From Caulobacter sp. CCH9-E1 (lineage in GTDB: Bacteria; Pseudomonadota; Alphaproteobacteria; Caulobacterales; Caulobacteraceae): a DNA stretch of 64,000 nt. Positions within the stretch are counted from its first letter, which is position 1, and every line of letters begins with the position of its first letter. A program made the position numbers and the translations under genes. A model generated the notes under the pieces. It had not been told where the DNA came from. It was given only the letters and a program-made list of their open reading frames with translations, and made no database searches. The DNA lies in assembly GCF_001556515.1 (NCBI RefSeq), contig NZ_LSJA01000038.1:18300-82299 (forward strand). Reading direction: 5' to 3'. Shown in pieces: positions 1-8,559 of the stretch.

Positions 1-414
1 GACGTAGTCGGTCTCGAAGGTCCGCACTTCCAGCCGCAGGACGAGATCGGCCTTGGCGATCTCGCCGCGGCCGATCAGGCGGGCGCGGCCCGGGTCGCTC
101 TCGAACGCGCGGGCCACGGCCTCCTCGAACAACACGGAGGCCGCCGACACCCAGCGGGCGTCGGCGATATAGGCGACCTGGCCTTGGCTGCTGGTCAGGA
201 TCCGGTCGCCGGCGGCGGCGCGGGTGAAGACCGTCGGCGCCTTCAGCACGCCGAACATGGCGCCGGGAGGCCCCTTGGGCGCGCTGACCTCGGCTTCCCC
301 GAAGCGGTAGAGGCCCACGGGCTTTGCCTTGGGGAAGACGCTGATGCAGGCCGAGAGGCTGAAGGCCAGGGCCGTGACGCCCGCGAGGCGGACGATGGTG
401 CGGATGGGGCTCAC
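1..414 (-). CDS. ABC-transport auxiliary lipoprotein (PqiC/ABC_trans_aux type), partial
   Basis: Periplasmic lipoprotein partner of the MCE/Mla-type lipid transporter encoded just upstream. The gene runs off the left edge of the window, so only the first 138 codons are present. It starts with GTG at 414, overlapping the TGA of the MCE gene by 4 bases (GTGA), which implies translational coupling. A short hydrophobic leader ends in a lipobox LSAC with the lipidated Cys at residue 23. The following segment (residues about 24-138), with FPKAKPVGLYRF and later RWVSAASVLFEEAVARAF, is typical of this auxiliary family. Its probable role is to link the MCE protein to the outer membrane; that is family inference. 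Confidence in the family is fairly high because this gene usually closes such operons. Confidence 0.8.
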   Translation of the reverse strand, partial: MSPIRTIVRLAGVTALAFSLSACISVFPKAKPVGLYRFGEAEVSAPKGPPGAMFGVLKAPTVFTRAAAGDRILTSSQGQVAYIADARWVSAASVLFEEAVARAFESDPGRARLIGRGEIAKADLVLRLEVRTFETDYV

Positions 415-1349
415 GGTTTGACCTCCATTTCCTTGGCGGGCGCCTTGCCGATCGCGCCGCGAGGATTCTGTTCGACCTCGCCGACCAGACGATCGAGGGA
501 CTCGGCGGCCGATTGCAGGGTGACGATGGCCGCCGACAGTTGAGGCAGGCCGGTGTTGGCGAAGTCGCTGGTCGGGCCTTCCAGCTTGCTGACCATGCCA
601 CGGGCGTCTTTGGCGGCCGCCTTTAGTTCCGCGGCGGCGTCGCCCAGCTCCTTCAGCGTGCGCTTGGCGTCGCCATTGACCACGCCATCGGCGCTGTTGG
701 CCAGCTGGGTGATCGATTGGGCCGTCTGGTCGATGCTCTGCAGCGCCTTCTGGGCGTCGGCGATGACTTCCTTGCGCTCGCGCATCTCGGCCGTGACGGC
801 CTGGACGTCGCTGAGCGCGGCGCTGAAGGTCTTGATGTTCTTGTCGGAGAGCACGCGGTTGACGCGGTCCAGCGCCTCAATCGTGCGGGTCAGCACCGTG
901 CCGCCGCCCTCCAGCAGGTCGGAGAGGGTGCTGCGCTGGCTGCGCAGGACCGGCACGCGGCCGCCCTTCACCGTATCCTTCAGCAATTCCTTGTTTGGCG
1001 AGCCGGCGGTGATCTGGATGTAGTTCACGCCGGTGATGCCCTGCGGCTCCAGCGTGGCGTAGCTGTCGACCTTGATCGGCACGTCCGAGGTGACGCGGAT
1101 GCGCGCGATGACGCGGTTGGGGTCGCTCTTGTCCAGCTCGATGCGCGTGACCTCGCCGACCTTGATGCCGTTGAAGTGCGCCTCCCCGCCTTGCGAGAGG
1201 CCGCGGACGGGACCGACGAACAGCACGTCATAGAGGTCGTAGTCGCGATTGAAGCTGATCTTGGCCAGCCAGACGGCGAAGACGATCAGCCCCATGAAAA
1301 GGGCCAGCGTGATCGCGCCGACCACCGCGTAGTTGGCGTTTCTTTCCAT
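411..1349 (-). CDS. MCE (MlaD-like) substrate-binding protein of lipid ABC transporter
   Basis: 312-aa inner-membrane-anchored periplasmic protein that binds lipid for an Mla-type ABC transporter. Residues about 7-28 form one transmembrane anchor (AVVGAITLALFMGLIVFAVW). The MCE domain follows (about 38-118), with the family-typical VRGLSQGGEAHFNGIKVGEV and a later GITGVNYIQI. The C-terminal 190 residues are helical and rich in Ala/Gln/Leu, as in long MCE proteins that form a helical channel. The start codon overlaps the stop of the ATPase gene at position 1349 and the stop overlaps the lipoprotein start, so it is the third gene of a tightly coupled four-gene operon. Phospholipid is the likely cargo by family analogy, not shown here. 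Confidence 0.9.
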   Translation of the reverse strand: MERNANYAVVGAITLALFMGLIVFAVWLAKISFNRDYDLYDVLFVGPVRGLSQGGEAHFNGIKVGEVTRIELDKSDPNRVIARIRVTSDVPIKVDSYATLEPQGITGVNYIQITAGSPNKELLKDTVKGGRVPVLRSQRSTLSDLLEGGGTVLTRTIEALDRVNRVLSDKNIKTFSAALSDVQAVTAEMRERKEVIADAQKALQSIDQTAQSITQLANSADGVVNGDAKRTLKELGDAAAELKAAAKDARGMVSKLEGPTSDFANTGLPQLSAAIVTLQSAAESLDRLVGEVEQNPRGAIGKAPAKEMEVKP

Positions 1350-2182
1350 CAGTCGGTCCTCGCCTTGGCCCGGGCCTCGGCGGACGCGGCGGCGCGTCCT
1401 CGTGGGCCCAGGAAGTATTTCTTGATCCAGGGATGATCCGAACGCTCGAGCTCGTGAACCGGCGCCGCGGCGACGACCTTCTTGTCGGCCAGAACCGCCA
1501 CGCGATCGGTAATGGCGTAGAGGGTGTCCAGATCGTGGGTGATCATGAACACGGTCAGGTCCAGGCTCTCCGACAGGTCGTTGATCAATTCGTCGAAAGC
1601 TCCGGCGCTGATCGGGTCCAGCCCGGCGGTCGGCTCGTCCAGGAACAAGAGCTCGGGATCCATGGCCAGGGCGCGGGCCAAGCCGGCGCGCTTGCGCATG
1701 CCGCCCGACAGCTCGGCCGGCTTCAGCAACGCGGCGTGGGCCGGAAGGCCGACCATGGCGATCTTCAGGTCGGCGATCTCGTCGATCTCGCGACGGGGCA
1801 GGCGCGTGTGCTCGTGCAGCGGCGCGGCCACGTTCTCACGCACCGTCAGGTTCGAGAACAGAGCGCCCTGCTGGAACAGCACGCCCCACCGGCGCTCGAT
1901 CGACGACCAGCGGCGGCGCGAAGCCGTGCGCATGTCGCCGCCGAACAGCCGCACGTGGCCGCCGTCCGGCGCCTTGAGGCCGATGATGGTGTTCAGCAGC
2001 ACCGACTTGCCGGTGCCCGATCCGCCGACGACGCCGAGCACCTCGCCGCGCTCGACCTTCAGGTCGAGGCCATCGTGGACGACATGTTCGCCGAAGCGGG
2101 AGACGAGGCCGCGCACCTCGATCGGGTACTTTTCGCTGTCGGCCGTATCGACGACGGGGTCCTCGGTCTCGGGGCCGGTCAT
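1349..2182 (-). CDS. Mla-type ABC transporter ATP-binding protein
   Basis: 277-aa cytoplasmic ATPase that powers the lipid transporter. Walker A is GGSGTGKS near residue 48, the signature is LSGGMRKRAGLARAL, and Walker B is ELLFLDEPTAGLDP, followed by the switch His in MITHDLD. The LSGGM-K signature is typical of MlaF-like ATPases. I place the start at ATG 2182, where ATGA overlaps the permease stop. The frame stays open further upstream but that part reads as low-complexity Arg/Ala sequence and overlaps the permease. The C-terminus (IKKYFLGPRGRA...) is slightly extended compared with the minimal ATPase core. Confidence 0.92.
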   Translation of the reverse strand: MTGPETEDPVVDTADSEKYPIEVRGLVSRFGEHVVHDGLDLKVERGEVLGVVGGSGTGKSVLLNTIIGLKAPDGGHVRLFGGDMRTASRRRWSSIERRWGVLFQQGALFSNLTVRENVAAPLHEHTRLPRREIDEIADLKIAMVGLPAHAALLKPAELSGGMRKRAGLARALAMDPELLFLDEPTAGLDPISAGAFDELINDLSESLDLTVFMITHDLDTLYAITDRVAVLADKKVVAAAPVHELERSDHPWIKKYFLGPRGRAAASAEARAKARTD

Positions 2183-3294
2183 ATGTCCAGCTCCATGTAA
2201 AGCAGGGCGAACACGGCGTCGATCAGGATGATCGCGAAGATGGCGTGCACGACAGCGGCGGTGACGCGCCGGCCCAGCGCCTCGACGTCCTGGCCGACCT
2301 CCATGCCTTGCCGGCAACCGATCGCGGCGATCACGGCCGCCATGACCGGGGCCTTGGACATGCCGATCCAGAAGTGGGTGGCGCCGACATAGTCGACAAT
2401 CCGCTGCAGGAAGAAGGTCGGCGACAGGTCCAGCACGATCCAGACGACGAGCATGCCTCCCGCGAGCCCGGCGATGGTGGCCACAAAGGTCAGGATGGGG
2501 ATGGTCAGCAATAGGGCGGCGAACCTGGGCAGCACCAGCGCCTCGTAGGGGTCGACGCCCATGACCTGCATGGCGTCGATCTCCTGGTTCATCTTCATCG
2601 AGCCGATCTCGGCGGCGAAGCTGGAGGCCGAGCGGCCCGCCAGCAGGATGGCGGTGATCAGAATGTTGAACTCACGCATCACCGAGATGCCGATCAGCTC
2701 GACCGAATAGACCTGGGCGCCGAAGTCGGTGAGCATGTTGGCGCCCAGCAGGGCCACCACCGCGCCGATGAAGAAGGTCGTGGTGGCCACGATCGGCATG
2801 GCGTCCAGGCCCGCGCGCTCGCACAGGGCGACGATCGGCGCCCAGCGGATGCGGCTGGGCCTGACCAGGCTGCGCCCCAGAGCGGTGAGCAGGTGGCCCA
2901 GAAAGGCCATGGTGCTGTAGGCGTCGTGGAAGAGGCCGAAGACGCCGCGTCCGATCCGTTCGAGCAAGGCTTTGAAGCCGCCGGGCCGCACCGCGGGCTC
3001 GGTCTGGACCTTGATGGCGGCCGAGACCAGCTCCAGCAGCCGCAGGACGCCGTGACGGGCCTTGATGTCCTCGGGCTTAAGGTCGTCGCCGGCGGCGCGC
3101 AGGATCGCATAGGCGCCGGCGGTGTCACAGCGGTTCAGGCCGGTCAGGTCGAAGGCGGGAGACGAGGCGCGCTCCAGCGCGTTGGCCAGACGTATGCCAG
3201 CGTCGAACAGCCCACGGGCGGTCCAGTCCCCCGTCAGGACAGCCGTCGCCCGACCGTCCTCTTCGCTCAAGGTGAAGTCCGCAGGGAGGGCCAT
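2179..3294 (-). CDS. Mla-type ABC permease with N-terminal STAS domain
   Basis: 371-aa inner-membrane permease of the MlaE family. Residues 1 to about 100 form a STAS-like domain (ALPADFTLSEEDGRATAVLT, then FDLTGLNRCDTAGAYAILRA), equivalent to the separate MlaB protein of E. coli. Residues about 120-371 form the permease core with five or so hydrophobic segments, including ELIGISVMREFNILITAILLAGR and the coupling motif EIGSMKMNQEIDAMQVMGVDP. It is the first gene of the operon, transcribed away from the chemoreceptor at 3516. The STAS fusion is common outside enterobacteria, so it is not evidence of rearrangement. Confidence 0.9.
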   Translation of the reverse strand: MALPADFTLSEEDGRATAVLTGDWTARGLFDAGIRLANALERASSPAFDLTGLNRCDTAGAYAILRAAGDDLKPEDIKARHGVLRLLELVSAAIKVQTEPAVRPGGFKALLERIGRGVFGLFHDAYSTMAFLGHLLTALGRSLVRPSRIRWAPIVALCERAGLDAMPIVATTTFFIGAVVALLGANMLTDFGAQVYSVELIGISVMREFNILITAILLAGRSASSFAAEIGSMKMNQEIDAMQVMGVDPYEALVLPRFAALLLTIPILTFVATIAGLAGGMLVVWIVLDLSPTFFLQRIVDYVGATHFWIGMSKAPVMAAVIAAIGCRQGMEVGQDVEALGRRVTAAVVHAIFAIILIDAVFALLYMELDI

Positions 3295-3515
3295 GAAGTC
3301 CTTGGAGGTTTCTCGTTATATCCAAGCCCCGCCATGGCCTGACAAGTGCAAAACGCCTCAAGGCGCAGCTTGTTGCCACGCGATCCAACAGCAAGCGCGG
3401 CGGAGTCGAAAAAGGGGCAGGAAACTCACGAAAATCAGACCTCGGATTTAACGTCGGTTAAGACATTGGGATCACTCACGGGCCAACAGAACGGTGTTTA
3501 GTTAGGAGTTTCGGT

Positions 3516-5075
3516 ATGGGCGCGGACGCGAAGCTTGACCAGCGGATGGCCTTCATGCGTTTCGACGAGCGTGCGTGCTCGGCCCTGCGCGCCATCCAGC
3601 CCTTGATCGACGCCGAGATCGGCGCGGCCCTCGGCCGGTTCTACGGTCAGGTTCGCGCCTTCCCCGAGACCCGCGGCAAGTTCCGCGACGAGGCCCATAT
3701 CGCCGCCGCTGAGCGCGCCCAGGCGACGCATTGGCGTCGCATCGCCCGCGCCGACTACGGCGATAGCTATGTCAGCGACGTCGAGCGGATCGGCCGCGCT
3801 CACGTCCGCGTCGAGCTTGAGCCGCGCTGGTACATTGGCGGCTACGCCGTGGTCGCCGAGGAATTGATCCGGTCGGTGATCTCCAAGCGGGCCAAGGGGC
3901 TGTTCGGCGCCGGCAAGTCCGACCAGGCGCTGGCCGACGGCCTGTCGGCCATGGTCAAGGCCATCTTCCTGGACATGGATCTGGCCATCTCAAGCTACAT
4001 CGCGTTCATGGACGAGCAGCGCCGGGCGCTTGAGGTCGAGCGTGAAGCCGGCCAGCGTCGCCAGGCCGAAGCGGTCAAAGCCCTGGGCGTGGCGCTGGCC
4101 CGCCTCGCCGAGGGGGATCTGTCGACGCGCGTCGATGGCGACCTCTCGCCGGAGTTCCAGAGCCTGAAGGCCGACTTCGAGACGGCGGTGAGCGCCCTGG
4201 ATGAGGCGATGCACGCAGTCGAACGCTCGGCGGGCGGCATCCTCGCGGGCGCCGAGCAGATCGCCCGCAGCGCCGAGGACCTGTCCCTGCGCACCGAGCA
4301 GCAGGCCGCGACGCTTGAGCAGACCGCCGCGGCGGTCGAGGAGCTGACCACCGCCGTCGGCAAGACGGCTCAGAACGCGCACGAAGTCACGCTGCGCGTC
4401 GAGGAGGCCAGCGCGGAGGCCCAGCGCTCGGGCGACGTGGTCAGCCGCGCCGCCGCGGCCATGACCAAGATCGAGGCCCAGTCGCAGCAGGTGAACCAGA
4501 TCCTGGGCGTGATCGACGAGATCGCCTTCCAGACCAACCTCCTGGCCCTGAACGCGGGCGTCGAAGCGGCGCGGGCGGGCGACGCCGGCAAGGGCTTCGC
4601 GGTCGTGGCGCAAGAGGTCCGGGCCCTGGCCCAGCGCTCGGCCGAGGCCGCCAAGGAAATCAAGTCGCTGATCACCGAGTCGAGCCGCCAGGTGGGCGAG
4701 GGCGTCGAGCTGGTGGGCCAGACCGGCGGGGCGCTGCGCGGCATCGTCGAGAAGGTCGGCGGCATCGGGGAGATGATCACGGCGATCGCGGCGTCCACCA
4801 GCGAGCAGGCCTCGGCTCTGGAGCAGGTCAATTCGGCCGTGAACCAGCTGGATCAGGTCACTCAGCGCAATGCGGCCATGGTGGCCCAATCCACCCAGGC
4901 CACCCAGTCGCTCCGGGGCGAAGCGTCCGACCTGTCGGAGCATGTGGGCGCCTTCCGCCTGGGCGGCGAGACGGTGCGGCCGCGCGGCCAGCTGTCCGCC
5001 GTGGATGCGTTCGGAGACAACGCGGTTCACACCGCCCAGGCGCGCATCGCGGCCTACGCCCGGCCGGGGCGCTGA
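3516..5075 (+). CDS. Soluble globin-coupled methyl-accepting chemotaxis protein
   Basis: 519-aa cytoplasmic chemoreceptor, probably an oxygen/redox sensor of the HemAT type. Residues 1 to about 160 are a globin-coupled sensor domain: the segment around [19 protein letters not shown] carries the expected proximal haem-ligand His at residue 96. No transmembrane segment is seen. A short HAMP-like stretch (about 180-235) precedes the MCP signalling domain (about 240-480) with the hairpin tip [23 protein letters not shown] and methylation helices [14 protein letters not shown]. There is no C-terminal CheR-docking pentapeptide; the protein ends in [11 protein letters not shown]-like TAGGAG lies just before the ATG. 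Haem binding is inferred from the conserved His and surrounding motif. Confidence 0.9.
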   Translation: MGADAKLDQRMAFMRFDERACSALRAIQPLIDAEIGAALGRFYGQVRAFPETRGKFRDEAHIAAAERAQATHWRRIARADYGDSYVSDVERIGRAHVRVELEPRWYIGGYAVVAEELIRSVISKRAKGLFGAGKSDQALADGLSAMVKAIFLDMDLAISSYIAFMDEQRRALEVEREAGQRRQAEAVKALGVALARLAEGDLSTRVDGDLSPEFQSLKADFETAVSALDEAMHAVERSAGGILAGAEQIARSAEDLSLRTEQQAATLEQTAAAVEELTTAVGKTAQNAHEVTLRVEEASAEAQRSGDVVSRAAAAMTKIEAQSQQVNQILGVIDEIAFQTNLLALNAGVEAARAGDAGKGFAVVAQEVRALAQRSAEAAKEIKSLITESSRQVGEGVELVGQTGGALRGIVEKVGGIGEMITAIAASTSEQASALEQVNSAVNQLDQVTQRNAAMVAQSTQATQSLRGEASDLSEHVGAFRLGGETVRPRGQLSAVDAFGDNAVHTAQARIAAYARPGR

Positions 5076-5124
5076 GGGCGGAGGTCCTAGGCGCGCTCGA
5101 ACTCAGGCTCGCCCCTAAGGCGCT

Positions 5125-6177
5125 CTAGCGCGGGGGCGGCGCCGTCGAGGCGCGGTGGATCAGCTCGAACGGCAGCAGAATGTCTTCGGGACGCTCCGCG
5201 GTCTCGTTCGTCTTGGCCCGGGCGATCAGCAGTTTCGCGGCGACGGACGACATCTCCGCCACCGGCTGGCGCACGGTCGTCAGCTGAGGACGGCTGAAAC
5301 GGGAGCTGGGGCTGTCGTCGAAACCGGCCACCGACACGTCGCCCGGCGTCATCAATCCCGCCTCGGCGATCGCGGCGACGCAGCCCAGCGCCATGTCGTC
5401 GTTGCTGGCGAAGATCGCGGTCGGTCGGTCGGGCAGAGCCAGCAGCGCCTTGGCCTCGACCATGCCCGACTGGAAGGTGAAGTCGCCCTGGCGCACGAGC
5501 CCTTCCGAGACCGGAAGGCCATGCGCCTTCATCGCCGCCAGATAGCCCTCGCGCCGCGCCTGGCTGGCGCCGTAGCGCGGCTCGCCGACGATGAAGCCGA
5601 TCCGCTTGTGGCCCAGGCCGATCAGGTGCTCGGTCATCTCGCGGGCGGCGGCGACGTCGTCCATGTGCACGCGCGGTCCCAAGCCTTCCGCCCGCTCGGG
5701 GCCCAGGCGGACATAGGGCGTGCCGGCCTTGTCGAGCAGTTCCAGCACCACGGGGTTGTCCGAGGAGGGCGGCGTCAGGATCACGCCGTCGGGCTTCAGG
5801 GCGGCGAGCAGGGCCGCGACTTCCTGGCGGACCTGCGGGCCTTCGTGGTCGATCAGCTCGATCAGCAGGTGGTAGCCGGCCTCGCGGCACTCCAGCGTCG
5901 CGCCCAGCTGGATGCGGCTCAGATAGTCCGCGCCGCGCTCGCTGCGCCAATGGTCGATGGTCAGGGCCGCGTCGACGAAGACGGCGATCACGAACGAGCG
6001 CGAGCCCGCCAGGCTGCGCGCCGAGAGGTTGGGGCTGTAGCCCAGTTCGCCGGCGGCCTGCAGCACACGATCGCGCATGGCGGGCCGGACGTTCGGCTCC
6101 TTGTTCATCACCCGCGAGACGGTCTTGATCGAGACGCCCGCCCGCGCGGCGACGTCGTAGATCGTCACCGAAGCCAT
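5125..6177 (-). CDS. LacI-family transcriptional regulator
   Basis: 350-aa repressor-type regulator. Residues 1 to about 55 are the LacI helix-turn-helix and hinge (TIYDVAARAGVSIKTVSRVMN ... LGYSPNLSARSLAGSRS). The rest is a periplasmic-binding-protein-like sensor (ADYLSRIQLGA, GFIVGEPRYGASQARREGY, AIFASNDDMALGCVAAI, VAGFDDSPSSRFSRPQLTTVRQP). It is divergent from the sugar-type MFS gene at 6396, and a perfect LacI-like operator lies before the esterase at 8560. A likely job is control of both, with a mono- or oligosaccharide as effector; the ligand cannot be read from sequence. Confidence 0.9.
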   Translation of the reverse strand: MASVTIYDVAARAGVSIKTVSRVMNKEPNVRPAMRDRVLQAAGELGYSPNLSARSLAGSRSFVIAVFVDAALTIDHWRSERGADYLSRIQLGATLECREAGYHLLIELIDHEGPQVRQEVAALLAALKPDGVILTPPSSDNPVVLELLDKAGTPYVRLGPERAEGLGPRVHMDDVAAAREMTEHLIGLGHKRIGFIVGEPRYGASQARREGYLAAMKAHGLPVSEGLVRQGDFTFQSGMVEAKALLALPDRPTAIFASNDDMALGCVAAIAEAGLMTPGDVSVAGFDDSPSSRFSRPQLTTVRQPVAEMSSVAAKLLIARAKTNETAERPEDILLPFELIHRASTAPPPR

Positions 6178-6395
6178 AGTTCGCCTCGCCCCCTCGAGAG
6201 ACTCACGCCAATCCGCGCACCGTAGAGCTATGGCGCGCCGGTTGGAAACCTCTGGACGACAGCATGGTGGCCCTTGTGCGGCAAGGCGGCCGCGGCCACT
6301 GTGCCGACAGACGCGGCGCAGACCGCGCGGACCCGTCCGGTCCGGTTCAAGAATCTGGGCGGCCGAAGCCGATCGGGCGCTCGGGGGGAGATGAT
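6178..6395. promoter_or_regulatory. Divergent LacI/MFS regulatory region with operator half-site
   Basis: This 218-base gap separates the LacI gene from the MFS gene. It contains TGGAAACC at 6243-6250, identical to one full half of the perfect palindrome at 8484-8499, though the other half is not preserved here (TCTGGACG follows). GGGGGGAG at 6383-6390 is the ribosome-binding site that sets the MFS start. I see no other clear element. Confidence 0.35.
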
Positions 6396-7652
6396 ATGCG
6401 GCCAGAGGATCGGGCCCGGCCCAAGGAGCCGGTGCGCGCGGGTTTCATCGCCGCCTACACCCTGGCGCAGATCGGCGCGTTCGTCTCGTTCCAGCCTCTG
6501 CTCCAGGTGCTGCTGCCGCTGAAGGCCCAGGCGATCGACCCTGCGGGCAAGGCGGTGGTCCTGAGCCAGGTCGCCTTCTACGGCGCGATCGTCGCCAGCA
6601 TCGCCAACCTGCTGGCCGGGGCGATCAGCGACCGGACCACCTCGCGTTTCGGGCGGCGCAGGCCCTGGATCGTGGTCGGCGCCATCGGCGCGTCCCTGGC
6701 CTATCTGGCGATCATGCGCGCCACGACCCCGGCGGCCCTGGTCGGCGGCATGATCCTGTTCCAGTTGACCTTCAATCTCTGCTTCTCGGCGCTGGTGGCC
6801 GTCATGCCCGACCGGGTGCCCGACGGGCAAAAGGGACTGGTCGCGGCGTTCCAGAGCCTGGGCAATCCGCTGGGCACGGCCGCCGGGGCGGTGCTGATCG
6901 GCGGCGTCCTGGTGGTCGAGGGGCAACGCTATGCAGCGATCTCGGCGGCGCTGCTGATCGGGCTCTTGCCGTTGGTGATCAGCCTGCGCGACCCGCCGTT
7001 GCCCAAGAGCAGCGTGCCGCCGTTCCGGCTGGGCGCCTTCTTCGCGGGGCTTTGGGTGAACCCGAGAAAGCATCCCGACTTCGCCTTCGCCTGGGCGGGA
7101 CGGTTCATGGTGCTGGTCGCCCTGTGCCTGACCCAGAACTACATGCTCTACTTTCTGCAGGACGTGCTGGACTATCCGCGCCTGTTTCCCGGCCGTCGGG
7201 CCGAGGAGGGACTGGCGATCCTGACGACGGTCTCCACTGTCTCGAATGTCGCCTTCGCCATGCTGGGCGGGGTGCTGTCCGACCGGTTGCAGCGGCGCAA
7301 GCTGTTCGCCTTCGGCGCGGCCTTGGCCATCACCGCGACCATGATCGTCTTTTCGATGTCGCCGAGCTGGCCGCTGCTGCTGGCGACCTATTTCGTTCTG
7401 GGCTGCGGCGCGGGGTGCTTCTACGCGGTCGACATCGCCCTGGTGACCCAGGTGCTGCCGTCCCAACGCGACGCGGGCAAGGATCTGGGCGTGATCAACC
7501 TGGCCAACACCTTGCCCCAGGCCCTGGCGCCGGGCCTGGCCGTCTGGGCGCTGGGACCCAGCCGGATGGACTACCACGTCTTCTTCCTGACCGCGGCGGC
7601 GCTGGCCCTGGCTGGCGGTCTGGCTATCCTGCCGATACGAGGGGTGCGTTAG
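6396..7652 (+). CDS. MFS transporter, sugar/cation-symporter type
   Basis: 418-aa inner-membrane carrier with about 12 hydrophobic segments. The loop between helices 2 and 3 carries DRTTSRFGRRRPWIVVG, the signature loop of sucrose/maltose-type and glycoside symporters. I start it at ATG 6396 because a strong GGGGGGAG lies 5 bases upstream; codons before that are Arg/Asp-rich and not membrane-like. It is divergent from the LacI regulator, which suggests substrate-induced uptake of a sugar or glycoside. It ends 18 bases before the methyltransferase gene, so the two may be co-transcribed by chance. Confidence 0.85.
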   Translation: MRPEDRARPKEPVRAGFIAAYTLAQIGAFVSFQPLLQVLLPLKAQAIDPAGKAVVLSQVAFYGAIVASIANLLAGAISDRTTSRFGRRRPWIVVGAIGASLAYLAIMRATTPAALVGGMILFQLTFNLCFSALVAVMPDRVPDGQKGLVAAFQSLGNPLGTAAGAVLIGGVLVVEGQRYAAISAALLIGLLPLVISLRDPPLPKSSVPPFRLGAFFAGLWVNPRKHPDFAFAWAGRFMVLVALCLTQNYMLYFLQDVLDYPRLFPGRRAEEGLAILTTVSTVSNVAFAMLGGVLSDRLQRRKLFAFGAALAITATMIVFSMSPSWPLLLATYFVLGCGAGCFYAVDIALVTQVLPSQRDAGKDLGVINLANTLPQALAPGLAVWALGPSRMDYHVFFLTAAALALAGGLAILPIRGVR

Positions 7653-7670
7653 TCCACCGCCGAGGCCGCC

Positions 7671-8477
7671 TTGCCACAGTTCCGCGTCGTCACCGATCCC
7701 GACGACCCCGCCGTCGCCCCGTTTCGCGCGATCAAGGAGCGTGACCTCGTCGGGCGCGAGGGGCTGTTCATCGCCGAGGGCGAGACGGTGCTGCGGGCCT
7801 TCGTCCGCGACGCGCCCGAGCGGGTGGTCTCGCTGCTGATCGATCCCAAGCGTCGGGACAAGCTGGAGGACGTCTTCGCGGGGGTGCCCGAGGAAGTTCC
7901 GGTCCATTTCGCCGACCAGACGGTGCTCGACGCCATCGCCGGCTTTCACCTGCATCGCGGCGTGCTGGCCGTCGGGCGGAAGCCGACGCCCGTCCCCGCC
8001 GCTGACTTGCTCGCGCGCCTGCCTGAAAGGGCGGTGGTGCTGGTGCTGTGCGGCATCGCCAATCACGACAACATCGGCGGCATCTACCGCAACGCCGCCG
8101 CGTTCGGCGTCGACGCCATCATCCTCGACGCCGACTGCTGCGATCCGCTGTATCGCAAGGCGATCCGCGTGTCGGTCGGCGCGGCGCTGTCGGTCCCGAC
8201 CGCGCGGCTCGGTCGCGGGGAGGACATCGCCGACCTCCTGGCGCGGACGGGCTTCGAGGCCCTGGCGCTGAGCCCCTCGGCGTCCGAGATCCTGGCCCAG
8301 CTAAAGCCCGCGCCGCGCACCGCCGTGCTGCTGGGCGCCGAGGGGCCTGGCCTTTCGCCGGAGGTCATGGCGCGCGCCCGGACGGTCGGGATTCCAATGG
8401 CCAACGGCTTCGACTCGCTGAACGTCGCCACCACCAGCGGGATCGTGCTGCACCACCTGCGTTTCGCCGAGGTCTAG
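7671..8477 (+). CDS. TrmH/SpoU-family RNA 2'-O-methyltransferase
   Basis: 268-aa RNA methyltransferase. The N-terminal part (about 1-95) resembles the SpoU substrate-binding domain (GLFIAEGETVLRAFV). The C-terminal SPOUT domain carries NHDNIGGIYRNAAAFGVDAIILD, then LLGAEGPGLSPEV and IPMANGFDSLNVATTSGIVL, the three knot motifs that bind AdoMet. The start is TTG at 7671: an in-frame TAG at 7650-7652 (also the MFS stop) leaves no earlier start and no better ATG follows. The target RNA (23S rRNA or tRNA) cannot be told from sequence. Confidence 0.88.
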   Translation: MPQFRVVTDPDDPAVAPFRAIKERDLVGREGLFIAEGETVLRAFVRDAPERVVSLLIDPKRRDKLEDVFAGVPEEVPVHFADQTVLDAIAGFHLHRGVLAVGRKPTPVPAADLLARLPERAVVLVLCGIANHDNIGGIYRNAAAFGVDAIILDADCCDPLYRKAIRVSVGAALSVPTARLGRGEDIADLLARTGFEALALSPSASEILAQLKPAPRTAVLLGAEGPGLSPEVMARARTVGIPMANGFDSLNVATTSGIVLHHLRFAEV

Positions 8478-8483
8478 GGACGC

Positions 8484-8499
8484 TGGAAACCGGTTTCCA
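8484..8499. promoter_or_regulatory. Perfect 16-bp LacI-type operator
   Basis: TGGAAACCGGTTTCCA is a perfect palindrome centred on CG, the form expected for LacI-family operators. It sits 7 bases after the methyltransferase stop and 60 bases before the esterase start. The nearest LacI gene is at 5125-6177 and its own upstream gap carries a matching half-site. Assignment to that regulator is inference. Confidence 0.7.
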
Positions 8500-8559
8500 A
8501 ATCGGCCGAGGCCGCTTTAGGGTCTCGCCCGCAACATCCCGTCAGAAGGCTTCGATCCC

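Noticed and set aside
3448..3461. TTAA-N6-TTAA before the globin-coupled chemoreceptor
   Set aside because: The spacer is 6 bases, not the 7 expected for a CtrA box, so it is probably chance.
6228..8066. 612-codon minus-strand open frame over the MFS and methyltransferase genes
   Set aside because: Gln/Arg/His-rich low-complexity product opposite two clear genes; antisense shadow.
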